Part shown: piece after piece, positions 25,638-33,409 of the stretch
Position numbering within the stretch: the first letter of the stretch is position 1
How the letters are laid out: each line of letters starts with the position of its first letter
Source: Chitinophagaceae bacterium
Lineage (GTDB): Bacteria; Bacteroidota; Bacteroidia; Chitinophagales; Chitinophagaceae
Direction: 5' to 3'
DNA: 64,000 nt
Assembly (NCBI GenBank): GCA_024103425.1
Contig: JAGFIS010000013.1
Coordinates: 1 to 64,000, forward strand
Notes under the pieces: model-generated
Database searches by the model: none
What the model was told of the DNA's origin: nothing
Seen by the model: the letters and a program-made list of their open reading frames with translations, nothing else
Translations under genes and position numbers: made by a program

Positions 25638-27164
25638 TTAAATCACATTTAATTGTTTAAGGTATTTATCCATCTCCGCTTGCACCGTTTTAAGTTCATC
25701 CTCCAGCTTTTCAATCTCTTTTTGCACCGCAGCAATATCCACTTCGGGTTCTTCCTCAAAGGTGTCCACGTAGCGGGGGATATTCAGGTTGAAATCGTTT
25801 TCCTGTATTTCTTCGGGTGTGGCTACATAGCTGTATTTATCTTCCACCACACCGGGCTGTAATTTTCCGGCTGCAAAGTCACGATAGGTATTTACAATGT
25901 GTTCAATATCGCTTTCACGTAGCTTGTTTTGGTTTTTGGCACTTTCGTAGTGCTTACTGGCATCAATAAACAAAACATTTTCACTTATTTTGGCCTTGTT
26001 GAAAATCATGATGGCAGCCGGTATGCCGGTGCCAAAAAACAGGTTGGCAGGTAAACCTATCACTGCCTCCAATAAGTTTTCTTCAATTACTTTTTTACGG
26101 ATTTTCCCTTCGCTTGCCCCCCTGAATAGCACACCATGCGGTACCACCACACCTGCTTTCCCGTGCTCGTTCAGAGTTTCAATCATGTGGCTGATAAAAG
26201 CCCAGTCGCCTTTGCTCTTAGGCGGTACGCCACGCCAAAAACGGTTGTATTTGTCTGTTTCGGCAATATCTGCTCCCCATTTATCCAATGAAAAAGGCGG
26301 ATTAGCCACCACGGTGTCAAACTTCATCAGTGCATCACCATCTTTTAATTTCGGGTTGCGGATGGTATCACCCCAACGAATGGTAGCATTATCAAAGCTA
26401 TGCAAAAACATGTTCATCACCGCCAATGCCCAGGTACTTCCGTTGGCTTCCTGTCCGAAAAGCGAAAAATTATCTGACCCAACTTCTAAACCTGCTTTAA
26501 TCAATAGAGAGCCCGAACCGCAAGTGGGGTCGCATATACGCGAGCCGCCTTTACTTTTAGTGAGTTTGGCGAGTAATGAAGAAACTTCCGAAGGAGTAAA
26601 AAATTCACCTGCTTTTTTACCTGCATCGCTGGCAAAGTTGGCAATTAAAAATTCGTATGCACCGCCAATAATGTCCGTTCCCCCCAGGTGAGAAGGGCGT
26701 AGATCGAGTTTGTCTGCATTAAAATCAATCAGCAAATTTTTAAGACGATGATTCTTGTCCTTTGGTTCCCCCAGTACACTGCTGTTAAACGAAATGTTTT
26801 GAAAAACACCTGCACCATCTTCGCTGTACAATTTTTCACGGTTTACTTCCACCAAATCAGCCAAAGCAATGTCGATAATTTCGCCAATGTTGGATTCATT
26901 TCTATGTTCATATAAGTACTTAAAGTGGCTATGTTCCGGCACAATAAAGCGTTCGTGTTGCATAGCCCGTTTGGCACGTTCCACGTCACCGTTGTACTTT
27001 TTCAGGTAGCTTTCCATTTTATCGTCATGCACATCGCTGAGATATTTCAGGAACAACATGGTAAGCACATAGTCTTTATAAATGCTGGGGTCAATGCTGC
27101 CTCTGAAGGTGTCGCAAGCTTTCCAAACTGCATCGTTGATGTCTTTTTGAGTTATTTTAGCCAT
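25638..27164 (-). CDS. hsdM: Type I DNA adenine methyltransferase M subunit
   Basis: A 508-residue N6-adenine methyltransferase. An N-terminal HsdM_N helical domain (DIDAVWKACDTFRGS-like start, LTMLFLKYLSDV) leads into the Rossmann core: GEFFTPSEVSSLLAKL, SAM motif DPTCGSGS at 212-219 and catalytic NPPF at 288-291. The C-terminus is a coiled coil (VQKEIEKLEDELKTVQAEMD) that packs against HsdS. All expected elements are intact. With HsdS it should methylate host DNA; with HsdR it restricts. It lies 5 bp behind the half-S gene and one base before the cyclase gene. Confidence 0.97.
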   Translation of the reverse strand: MAKITQKDINDAVWKACDTFRGSIDPSIYKDYVLTMLFLKYLSDVHDDKMESYLKKYNGDVERAKRAMQHERFIVPEHSHFKYLYEHRNESNIGEIIDIALADLVEVNREKLYSEDGAGVFQNISFNSSVLGEPKDKNHRLKNLLIDFNADKLDLRPSHLGGTDIIGGAYEFLIANFASDAGKKAGEFFTPSEVSSLLAKLTKSKGGSRICDPTCGSGSLLIKAGLEVGSDNFSLFGQEANGSTWALAVMNMFLHSFDNATIRWGDTIRNPKLKDGDALMKFDTVVANPPFSLDKWGADIAETDKYNRFWRGVPPKSKGDWAFISHMIETLNEHGKAGVVVPHGVLFRGASEGKIRKKVIEENLLEAVIGLPANLFFGTGIPAAIMIFNKAKISENVLFIDASKHYESAKNQNKLRESDIEHIVNTYRDFAAGKLQPGVVEDKYSYVATPEEIQENDFNLNIPRYVDTFEEEPEVDIAAVQKEIEKLEDELKTVQAEMDKYLKQLNVI

Positions 27165-27169
27165 GTTAT

Positions 27170-27727
27170 TTATTTTATTGCGTTGATTATTTGCTGTTGA
27201 ATTTGTTTTTCTCTCAGTGTTTCAATTTTCTGCTTCAAAGATTTTTCTTTGTTGCGGAGTTTTGAAATTTCTACGATTGCTATTTGCGTTGAAATATCCG
27301 GAACCGGTATTACCAAATTCTCTAAAACCTGTTTTGAAATAGAAGGAATGGAAGTACCAATGGCATGACTTTTTAAAAGTGCTTGTGTGGTGTGATTATT
27401 AAGAAACCAAGCCAAAAACTGAGGCAACACTTTGTTGTCGGTTAGTCTGATAACAAAAAAGGAGGTGGAAGCTACAGAAGGTTCGTTGTGGTTTTCATAA
27501 ACAGCTGCAAAGTTTTTAGTTCCTTTCGCAGCAAATAGCACATCACCGTCTTTCAGCAAGTGCTTTTCAGCGATCCCTTCAGCTAGCAGATCAGGCTGCA
27601 AAACAGAATGCAACTCACCATATTCGTCAAAATACTTGGCCTGTAGATACACCAATTCACCAGTGCCAGCAGGCTTTGCAAATAGGCCGGTTTGGATGTG
27701 TGTTATGTATTTTATTAGCGTTTCCAA
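27170..27727 (-). CDS. Single-TRD (half) HsdS-like protein
   Basis: A 185-residue protein equal to half an S subunit: one target-recognition domain (ending NLVIPVPDISTQIAIVEIS) and one coiled-coil spacer (KLRNKEKSLKQKIETLREKQ). It is complete at both ends and in frame with no sign of decay, so it is probably not a remnant. Half-S proteins can dimerise to give a palindromic site, or replace a subunit and change specificity. It is the first gene of the operon, 5 bp ahead of hsdM, so it may use the same methyltransferase as the full HsdS. Confidence 0.85.
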   Translation of the reverse strand: METLIKYITHIQTGLFAKPAGTGELVYLQAKYFDEYGELHSVLQPDLLAEGIAEKHLLKDGDVLFAAKGTKNFAAVYENHNEPSVASTSFFVIRLTDNKVLPQFLAWFLNNHTTQALLKSHAIGTSIPSISKQVLENLVIPVPDISTQIAIVEISKLRNKEKSLKQKIETLREKQIQQQIINAIK

Positions 27728-27737
27728 AATTTATTTC

Positions 27738-27756
27738 TTTGTAGTAACACTACAAA
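27738..27756. promoter_or_regulatory. Palindromic operator candidate 1 of the defence operon
   Basis: TTTGTAGTAACACTACAAA: 7-bp perfect arms around TAACA, ending 11 bases before the half-S start. On the minus strand it overlaps TATTTTTG (27753-27760), a match to the Bacteroidota -7 box TAnnTTTG, so a bound protein would block initiation. Confidence 0.55.
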
Positions 27757-27760
27757 AATA
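27753..27760 (-). promoter_or_regulatory. Candidate -7 promoter box of the defence operon
   Basis: TATTTTTG on the minus strand fits TAnnTTTG and would place the transcript start about 20 bases before the first start codon at 27727. No clear -33 TTTG at the usual spacing was found, so this is tentative. Confidence 0.4.
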
Positions 27761-27805
27761 GACAAAGCTTTCTAATTACCTAATTTTTTATAAAAATAGA
27801 TTTAA

Positions 27806-27818
27806 GTAGTTATTCTAC
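27806..27818. promoter_or_regulatory. Palindromic operator candidate 2 of the defence operon
   Basis: GTAGTTATTCTAC: 4-bp arms GTAG/CTAC with a 5-base spacer, the same architecture as site 1. Read on the minus strand the two sites share TTTGTAG at the left end. Their centres are about 65 bp apart, close to six helical turns. Confidence 0.45.
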
Positions 27819-27967
27819 AAATAAAGATTAATTTGTCTATACTATCTTTGGTACGTAGGCAGAAAAGTGGCTCTTTTGGCTTTCCGGAAGGTTAGCTTTG
27901 TGAGTGGGGGCAAAACTAAATGTGACATTTGTGCGGTAGTATAAAATATAAAGCACAAAAGGGTATG

Positions 27968-27985
27968 TCCCGATAGCTATCGAGA
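27968..27985. repeat. Imperfect copy of the CCCGATAGCTATCGGG palindrome
   Basis: TCCCGATAGCTATCGAGA differs at one arm position from the 18-bp palindrome found at 34429 and 34558. It lies in the 400-bp gap between the OsmC gene and the defence operon. Confidence 0.7.
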
Positions 27986-28125
27986 TCAAATTTCCGTCAA
28001 GCCGTTTGTAGGACGCAGTCCTGCAAACCTGAGGTGGGGAAATTTCCCTGCAGAGCCCGGGCAAACGCGGGCGTAGAAATGCAAATGAGTAAAGGGGCGG
28101 GAGTGTCGCCTTCATCAAGTTCCCC

Positions 28126-28545
28126 CTAATGCAACGCCGCATCCATCGTAATCTCGATCTTGCTGCTGAGCGATTTAGAAATCGGGCAATTGACTTTGGC
28201 ATTCTCTGCACATTCTTTGAATTTCTGCGGAGAGATACCGGGCACTTTAGCCCTTACCGTAAGGTGTGATTTGGTGATGGCTCCGTCGGCAAAGCTGATA
28301 TCGCAGCGCGTTTCGATATCATCGGCAGTGAAGCCTGCTTCGTTGAGTACAAAACTGAGCTTCATCGAGAAGCATCCTGCATGAGCGGCAGCGATCAGTT
28401 CTTCAGGATTGGTGCCGTCTTTGGCATCGCCGAAGCGGGTAGCGAATGTGAATGCATTGTCGTGTAATGCTTTCGTTTCTGTAGAGATGGTGCCTTTACC
28501 TTCTTTTCCGGTACCGTGCCAGGTGGCGATTGCGTATTTGCTCAT
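28126..28545 (-). CDS. osmC: OsmC-family peroxiredoxin
   Basis: A 139-residue cytosolic protein of the OsmC type, which reduces organic hydroperoxides. The two redox cysteines are visible in AAHAGCFSMKLSFVL (C57 region) and AENAKVNCPISKSL. The N-terminal AIATWHGTGKEGKGTIST and FGDAKDGTNPEELIAAAH are characteristic of the OsmC branch rather than Ohr. Length is typical. Single gene, expected to respond to oxidative or osmotic stress. Confidence 0.95.
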   Translation of the reverse strand: MSKYAIATWHGTGKEGKGTISTETKALHDNAFTFATRFGDAKDGTNPEELIAAAHAGCFSMKLSFVLNEAGFTADDIETRCDISFADGAITKSHLTVRAKVPGISPQKFKECAENAKVNCPISKSLSSKIEITMDAALH

Positions 28546-28653
28546 GTGCGTTGATGATTTTTTGAGTGATTGTATAATTGTTCAGTGCAGCAAAGATACT
28601 CTATGATTTCAGACCTGCTATTTCGAATGAATGGCGGAATATAAACAGAGATT

Positions 28654-29400
28654 TTACCGCAGCTTTATGTCGCCTCCGTCGGCCATCAGCGTTTGCCCGG
28701 TCATATAGCGGCTGCCGCTGCTGAGCAGAAACGCTACGATTGGAGCGATATCTTCCCGAGGATCACCAAATCTTCCCAGGGGGATATGGCTTCTTACTTT
28801 TTCATATTCTTCCGGAAATTGCTTGCTCCAGGCCTGTACCCCTTCGGTGTAAGCCACCGGACAAACCACATTCACACGGATATTGTCTTCTGCCCATTCC
28901 GTAGCCGTCACCCGGCTCAATCCGCGTATGGCTTCTTTTGCAGCCGCATAGCTGGCCTGGAATTTACTTCCTAAAAGTGCCGCACCGGATCCGAAATTGA
29001 CGATTGAACCGCCCGATTTTTTTAATTCGGGATAGGCTGCGAGCATAAACTGCAGCGTAGCTTTAAAGCCGGTGTTGAAAGACAGATCCCAGTCGGCTTG
29101 GGTATGATCTGTCAGAGTTTTTTGACGGGAGGCATGGGCATTATTCACCAGGCCCGTAAGTTTTCCGAAGGTGGTCATCGCAGTAGTTACTGCTTCTAAC
29201 GCGATTTCATTCGAAGAAACATCACCTTTGATGAATACTGCTTTGTCCGGATGCTCTTTTGTCAAAGAATTTCCCGCTTCTTCATTGAGATCGACGACTA
29301 CCACTGCTGCTCCGAGGCTGATTAATTTTTCGGTAATTCCTCTTCCGATGCCCGCGGCACCGCCGGTAACGATGATGACTTGGCTTTTCAGTGTGTTCAT
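28654..29400 (-). CDS. SDR-family oxidoreductase
   Basis: A 248-residue classical short-chain dehydrogenase. The NAD(P)-binding glycine motif TGGAAGIGRG is at the N-terminus, D in VVVDLNEEAG after strand 2 points to NAD(H) preference, and the catalytic Tyr/Lys are in YAAAKEAIRG, preceded by the Ser region GSGAALLGSK. The end MTGQTLMADGGD is standard. Substrate cannot be told from sequence. It appears monocistronic. Confidence 0.93.
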   Translation of the reverse strand: MNTLKSQVIIVTGGAAGIGRGITEKLISLGAAVVVVDLNEEAGNSLTKEHPDKAVFIKGDVSSNEIALEAVTTAMTTFGKLTGLVNNAHASRQKTLTDHTQADWDLSFNTGFKATLQFMLAAYPELKKSGGSIVNFGSGAALLGSKFQASYAAAKEAIRGLSRVTATEWAEDNIRVNVVCPVAYTEGVQAWSKQFPEEYEKVRSHIPLGRFGDPREDIAPIVAFLLSSGSRYMTGQTLMADGGDIKLR

Positions 29401-29531
29401 TACTCAGGTTTTGATGAACTAAAGATAGCAAACAAAGAAAAGAAACGGGGTATCAAAGATGTTTCAGAGTAGCTTTTGCCACGCTCGAGACCGGTGCTCA
29501 TTGTTTTGTGTTCTCTTTTTGCACTTGCTCT

Positions 29532-29945
29532 CTAATCTTTAATGAGCTGCAAAATCAATTGGTCATCGTTTGATGAATAGGTCAGTTTGTAAGTATATCT
29601 TCCACTTTCCAAAACAGCCTCACCCGAATAGTCGTAGGGTTTTAAATAGTAGGTTTTGTTATTCATGGTCAGCCGTATCCACGAATAAGGATACAGTACA
29701 GAAAATGTTTTATAGTTCGTCTTTTCTTTCACATCCACTTTTCCGAAATTGAAGGCATCCGGACCGGGATTATCAGAAAGTGTCCCTGTCGGATCAATGG
29801 TACAATTGTATAAAGTATGGGGAGTAGCATTGAGAATCCTCAGGTCAGCATTTGTTGTTGCGGGTTTTTGCAGACCATCTTTTTTACAACTTGTCTGTAT
29901 TATCAGTGCCGCAAGGGCAATTAGGGAAAATATAGTGTTCTTCAT
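29532..29945 (-). CDS. Small lipoprotein of unknown function
   Basis: A 137-residue predicted lipoprotein: a hydrophobic signal ending in IIQTSCKKDG places the acylated Cys at 20. The mature part looks like a compact beta domain (RILNATPHTLYNCTIDP, then YSGEAVLESGRYTYKLTYSS), with the feel of DUF4397-type or immunoglobulin-like envelope domains, but I cannot assign a family. It lies between the SDR and LptC genes on the same strand. Confidence 0.7.
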   Translation of the reverse strand: MKNTIFSLIALAALIIQTSCKKDGLQKPATTNADLRILNATPHTLYNCTIDPTGTLSDNPGPDAFNFGKVDVKEKTNYKTFSVLYPYSWIRLTMNNKTYYLKPYDYSGEAVLESGRYTYKLTYSSNDDQLILQLIKD

Positions 29946-30003
29946 TTTGGTCTCGATAGGTTATAGAAAATATTGCTCGCAAAGGTACGCACCGGCGGAA
30001 TCC

Positions 30004-30573
30004 TTATGGTAAATCTCCTGCCGGGAGGCGGATGATACCGCGCGAGTTGACCACGTGCCATGATTTGAAATCCTGGGGAGCATCTAATCCGTCGCCATCG
30101 ATGATATGTGTCAGTGTGCGGATGCGCACGGGTTTGTCAGTGTAGAATTCATGTCCGGTTTTGTATCGATCCCAGTAGAGTTCGTTACAGAACAATGTGT
30201 CGCCAACATTGTTGTAAACCACGACGCTATCTCTCAGGAATACACGGCTTTCATTCTCAAAGTATTGAGCATAGTGTGCAGTGAGCCTGCTTTCTACCTG
30301 AAGGCTGTCGTTGTAAAAAATGGCACTGAGTGTATTCGGAAATTCCAAAAAAGTATTTGCCTCCAGATGCCGCAGCATTACGGGAGCAGTAATCTTTGCT
30401 TTGGTATGCGGGCCGATAGAGTAAACAATGGTAACGTCGTTGGCAGTTTCAACTCCGATTCTGGGTTCGGTGACCTCTGCAATTTCTTCACGTGTGTTTT
30501 TACACGAGATCAATGAAAAAATTATTGCCGGGAAAACCAGACAGAGTACAATATGGAATCGGTTGAAAGGCAT
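30004..30573 (-). CDS. lptC: LPS export periplasmic protein LptC
   Basis: A 189-residue LptC-like protein. After a membrane segment ending in a lipobox-like SLISCKN it has the beta-jellyroll typical of the family: NTLSAIFYNDSLQVESRLTA, YFENESRVFLRDSVVV and NELYWDRYKTGHEFYTDKPV. LptC takes LPS from the inner-membrane LptBFG extractor and passes it to LptA. In Bacteroidota it is often anchored as a lipoprotein. Gene order CoaX, outer-membrane protein, LptC is common in this phylum. It starts 13 bp after the preceding stop. Confidence 0.88.
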   Translation of the reverse strand: MPFNRFHIVLCLVFPAIIFSLISCKNTREEIAEVTEPRIGVETANDVTIVYSIGPHTKAKITAPVMLRHLEANTFLEFPNTLSAIFYNDSLQVESRLTAHYAQYFENESRVFLRDSVVVYNNVGDTLFCNELYWDRYKTGHEFYTDKPVRIRTLTHIIDGDGLDAPQDFKSWHVVNSRGIIRLPAGDLP

Positions 30574-30586
30574 TATGCCGTATGCT

Positions 30587-31891
30587 TTAATCGTACTTAC
30601 GACGTATGAACCAGATATCGCTCAGCGAAAACCCGAGACTCATCTTATACATACTCTCGGTGATGTTGTTCTTGCTGTTGCCTCTGCTGGCATACTCAAA
30701 AGTAAGATTCATTACGCTGTATTGGTTGTCGTAGAAGCTTCTTCTCAGTCGCAGCGGGAAAGCTCCTCCCACACTGATGCTGTAAAGTGGCAGGTCGTTG
30801 TCGGTTTTGATATAGTCTTTGCCGATAGAAAATCCGGCCCTGTATTTCACGAAATTGAAGTATCCGGTAGAGTTGATCGATGCCGGTGAATATTGAATAC
30901 CCACTCTCGCCATCCAGTTATTCTGCACCTGATCTTTTTGTCCAAAGAACTCGTAATCTTTCCAGTTACCGAATTCATAATCGGCTCCAACGAGAACGTG
31001 TTCCGTTTCGAGCATTACCCCAACTCCATAAGTGGCCGGCAAGGTTACTTTTCCGGGATTGTCGTTAGATTCATAAACGCTGTCGATCCTTACCATATCG
31101 CCAATCTTATCGTAATCGTAAGTTTCAACCACTTCATCGCGTTTACCGTTGTAAGTAGATTTCAGATTAGTATAAGCACCGATGCGGAAGATGCCCTTCT
31201 TGATCTTGAACTCGTATTGCAAGCCTGCATCGAGGAAGGTGCCGCCGAAGCGGGTTCTCGTCCGGTAGTTAGCCTTGTTATAGCTTACGGTATCATTGGC
31301 AAATTCTATTTTGCTGCTGTAGTCTTTTTCTCCGAATACATAACCGGTATTGAATCCTGCACTGAAGCCTTTCAGTTTAAATCCCGTACCGATAAACGCC
31401 TGATTGACCCCACCGTTCCCTTCATAAAAATGAAAAAGAGTATCGCCTGCACTGCGCTCAGTAGTGTGGATGTTATAGCTTATCCTGCTGATGGGTTTCA
31501 GTCCGAGTGCCATTCCCCAACCTGCTTTTTTCTTGGCTGCTTTCTGATTGCCTCCGAGCAGAGGGATACCGATATTTACGTAGTTGAAAATAGCGTAATT
31601 GGATTTGAAATTCCCTACGGGTGATTTACTCTTCAGATTGTTATTGGTAAACTCAAATCCCATGTCGAGGTTAGTGTATGTCAGGTTACCATAGGTAGCG
31701 GGGTTGAGGGTGTTCATCGCTGCAAAGTCTGACATCGCTGCTGAAATACCTCCCATGGCACGGTTAGATATAGAAGCCTGCTGCGACAGGTTACCTACTC
31801 CGTAACGCGAATAGGGTGAGTTGATTTGCGAGAAGCAAAAGAAAGGCATACTCATTAAAACAATGAGCAGCGGTTTAATAAGTTGTTTCAT
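30587..31891 (-). CDS. Outer-membrane beta-barrel protein (FadL-like)
   Basis: A ~434-residue outer-membrane protein with a cleaved signal (MKQLIKPLLIVLMSMPFFCF then SQ) and an N-terminal INSPYSRYGVGNLSQQASI segment typical of FadL-like barrels of Bacteroidota, which have an N-terminal hatch. Many alternating aromatic/polar strands follow and the last residues form a strand ending in RRKYD. It may import hydrophobic compounds; no substrate is known. An in-frame extension of seven codons to 31912 is unlikely. The start overlaps the coaX stop by 17 bases, so translation is probably coupled. Confidence 0.85.
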   Translation of the reverse strand: MKQLIKPLLIVLMSMPFFCFSQINSPYSRYGVGNLSQQASISNRAMGGISAAMSDFAAMNTLNPATYGNLTYTNLDMGFEFTNNNLKSKSPVGNFKSNYAIFNYVNIGIPLLGGNQKAAKKKAGWGMALGLKPISRISYNIHTTERSAGDTLFHFYEGNGGVNQAFIGTGFKLKGFSAGFNTGYVFGEKDYSSKIEFANDTVSYNKANYRTRTRFGGTFLDAGLQYEFKIKKGIFRIGAYTNLKSTYNGKRDEVVETYDYDKIGDMVRIDSVYESNDNPGKVTLPATYGVGVMLETEHVLVGADYEFGNWKDYEFFGQKDQVQNNWMARVGIQYSPASINSTGYFNFVKYRAGFSIGKDYIKTDNDLPLYSISVGGAFPLRLRRSFYDNQYSVMNLTFEYASRGNSKNNITESMYKMSLGFSLSDIWFIRRKYD

Positions 31892-32615
31892 GATTGAATT
31901 TGCTGATCGCATATAAACCTTTAAGAATCAAAGCAGGGTCGGCAAATATCTTATATTTGATGTGGCGCGCAAAATTGGCTAAATCACCACCGGTTAAAAG
32001 CACGTTAAAATTGCCGAATTTCTCTGAGTAAGCTTCGATGATTCCGTTGATTTCACCGGCCATTCCGAGCATAACCCCACTCAATAAATTAGTGCGTGTA
32101 TCGTACCCGATCAGGGGGAATTCCCAGTTGGGTTTTACCAATGGCAACAGCGCTGTCCAGTCGTGCATACTCTTGAAACGCATCTCCATTCCGGGGGATA
32201 TACTGCCGCCCAGAAAGACACTGTATTTATTGATGAAATTGTAAGTGATGCAGGACCCTAATGCTATAACCAGGTTGTTCTGACCCGGAAAGTGGGTAAC
32301 GGCAAAAGCGGCAATCGCCAACCTGTCGGCCCCCATCGTCTCGGGTTTGCTGATGGGTACTGTAAAAGGATATTTTAATCCGGGACCAACCAACAAAAAA
32401 TCCGAGTTTTCTCTGAATATTTTTTCCGCTTCGGGGTTGTGATGAATTACCGAAGAGAGCAGGGTTCTGGCAGGTTTATATTCGTCGAGCACCCGCCGAA
32501 TGGTTTCAGGGTTATCATCGGGGATGTGTATTCTGTCGACGTATTCATCTCCGTCGAAGACGCCGAATTTCTTGCGGGTGTTTCCAAAGTCGAAGCAGAG
32601 GGTAATATCAGCCAA
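31875..32615 (-). CDS. coaX: Type III pantothenate kinase
   Basis: A 246-residue kinase that starts coenzyme A synthesis from pantothenate. It belongs to the ASKHA fold; the N-terminal ATP site LCFDFGNTRKKFGVF, the substrate region GADRLAIAAFAVTHFPG, and the GSCITYNFI and GGSISPGMEMRFKSMH segments match CoaX. Type III enzymes need a monovalent cation and are not inhibited by CoA. It heads a likely operon with the barrel protein and LptC. Confidence 0.95.
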   Translation of the reverse strand: MADITLCFDFGNTRKKFGVFDGDEYVDRIHIPDDNPETIRRVLDEYKPARTLLSSVIHHNPEAEKIFRENSDFLLVGPGLKYPFTVPISKPETMGADRLAIAAFAVTHFPGQNNLVIALGSCITYNFINKYSVFLGGSISPGMEMRFKSMHDWTALLPLVKPNWEFPLIGYDTRTNLLSGVMLGMAGEINGIIEAYSEKFGNFNVLLTGGDLANFARHIKYKIFADPALILKGLYAISKFNHETTY

Positions 32616-32661
32616 ATGAGAAAGTTTTACCGGGCAAGATAATTAATTCATTTCAGAACTG

Positions 32662-33288
32662 TCAGGAACTCAGGTTCTTGAAGTGGCCGTTCAGTTTTAT
32701 TTTCTTCTTCAGTGCTTCTGTCTCTGCTACTACCGGGATGATGGATACTAAATGACGTTTCAGGTATTCCTGGCGATGGAGTTCGTCGGTAAATTCCAGC
32801 AGTTCGTACTCTTGTTGTTTCGACAATCCGGCGTGGTGGGCGATGTCGTAACTCTGCAGGAGTGCTTCTTCTTTTTTGAAATCTTTCCTGATGTGCAACA
32901 GCTCGTGTAATGCCTTCATGAATGCCAGTACCTTTTCCATCAGCGAAGGGCGGCCGTTGGCTTTGTTTTCAGGGTAGGTAACGATGGCACCCATGTAGAG
33001 TTTATCGGGTACCGTTTCGATGGTCTCCAGCATTTTGAAAATCTGTATGCCCTGCGTCCTCACATCCATATCTCCGTTTTCGTACACCTTCTCAATGGAT
33101 TTGATTTTCATCAGCGTTCCCATCTCTTGTGTCTTATTGTCCAATACAACGGGAATCCCAAAAGGTTTACCACTTGCATGACAGTCGTTAATGAGTTGCC
33201 GGTAGCGCGGTTCAAAAATGTGCAGGTTGAGGTCTTCGCCGGGGTACACAACGATAGAGAGCGGGAATATGGGAATAAAATTGGTCAT
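32662..33288 (-). CDS. Lon substrate-binding-domain protein
   Basis: A 208-residue protein formed by the N-terminal (LAN/LonN) domain of Lon protease without ATPase or peptidase: FIPIFPLSIVVYPGEDLNLH, IFEPRYRQLINDC, and GMDVRTQGIQIFKML-like core. A helical C-terminus follows. Such free-standing proteins are widespread in Bacteroidota; the role is unknown, perhaps adaptor-like. It is divergent from meaB. Confidence 0.9.
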   Translation of the reverse strand: MTNFIPIFPLSIVVYPGEDLNLHIFEPRYRQLINDCHASGKPFGIPVVLDNKTQEMGTLMKIKSIEKVYENGDMDVRTQGIQIFKMLETIETVPDKLYMGAIVTYPENKANGRPSLMEKVLAFMKALHELLHIRKDFKKEEALLQSYDIAHHAGLSKQQEYELLEFTDELHRQEYLKRHLVSIIPVVAETEALKKKIKLNGHFKNLSS

Positions 33289-33409
33289 ATAGCAAACTGA
33301 TTCCGGTTACGGATTTACGGCGGTCAAAATAGCAACATTTTTCCGGATTATTTTAATACTCTGTACCCGCAAATTAAATCTTTAATTTTGGACACTCACA
33401 ACAATCGCT

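Noticed and set aside
25990..26691. 233-residue open frame on the plus strand
   Set aside because: Antisense to the intact hsdM core with SAM and NPPF motifs.
27837..28211. 124-residue minus-strand frame beside osmC
   Set aside because: Overlaps osmC in another frame, passes through a palindromic repeat and lacks recognisable features.
30893..31624. 243-residue open frame on the plus strand
   Set aside because: Antisense to the FadL-like barrel gene, which has a signal peptide and family features; the plus-strand translation has none.
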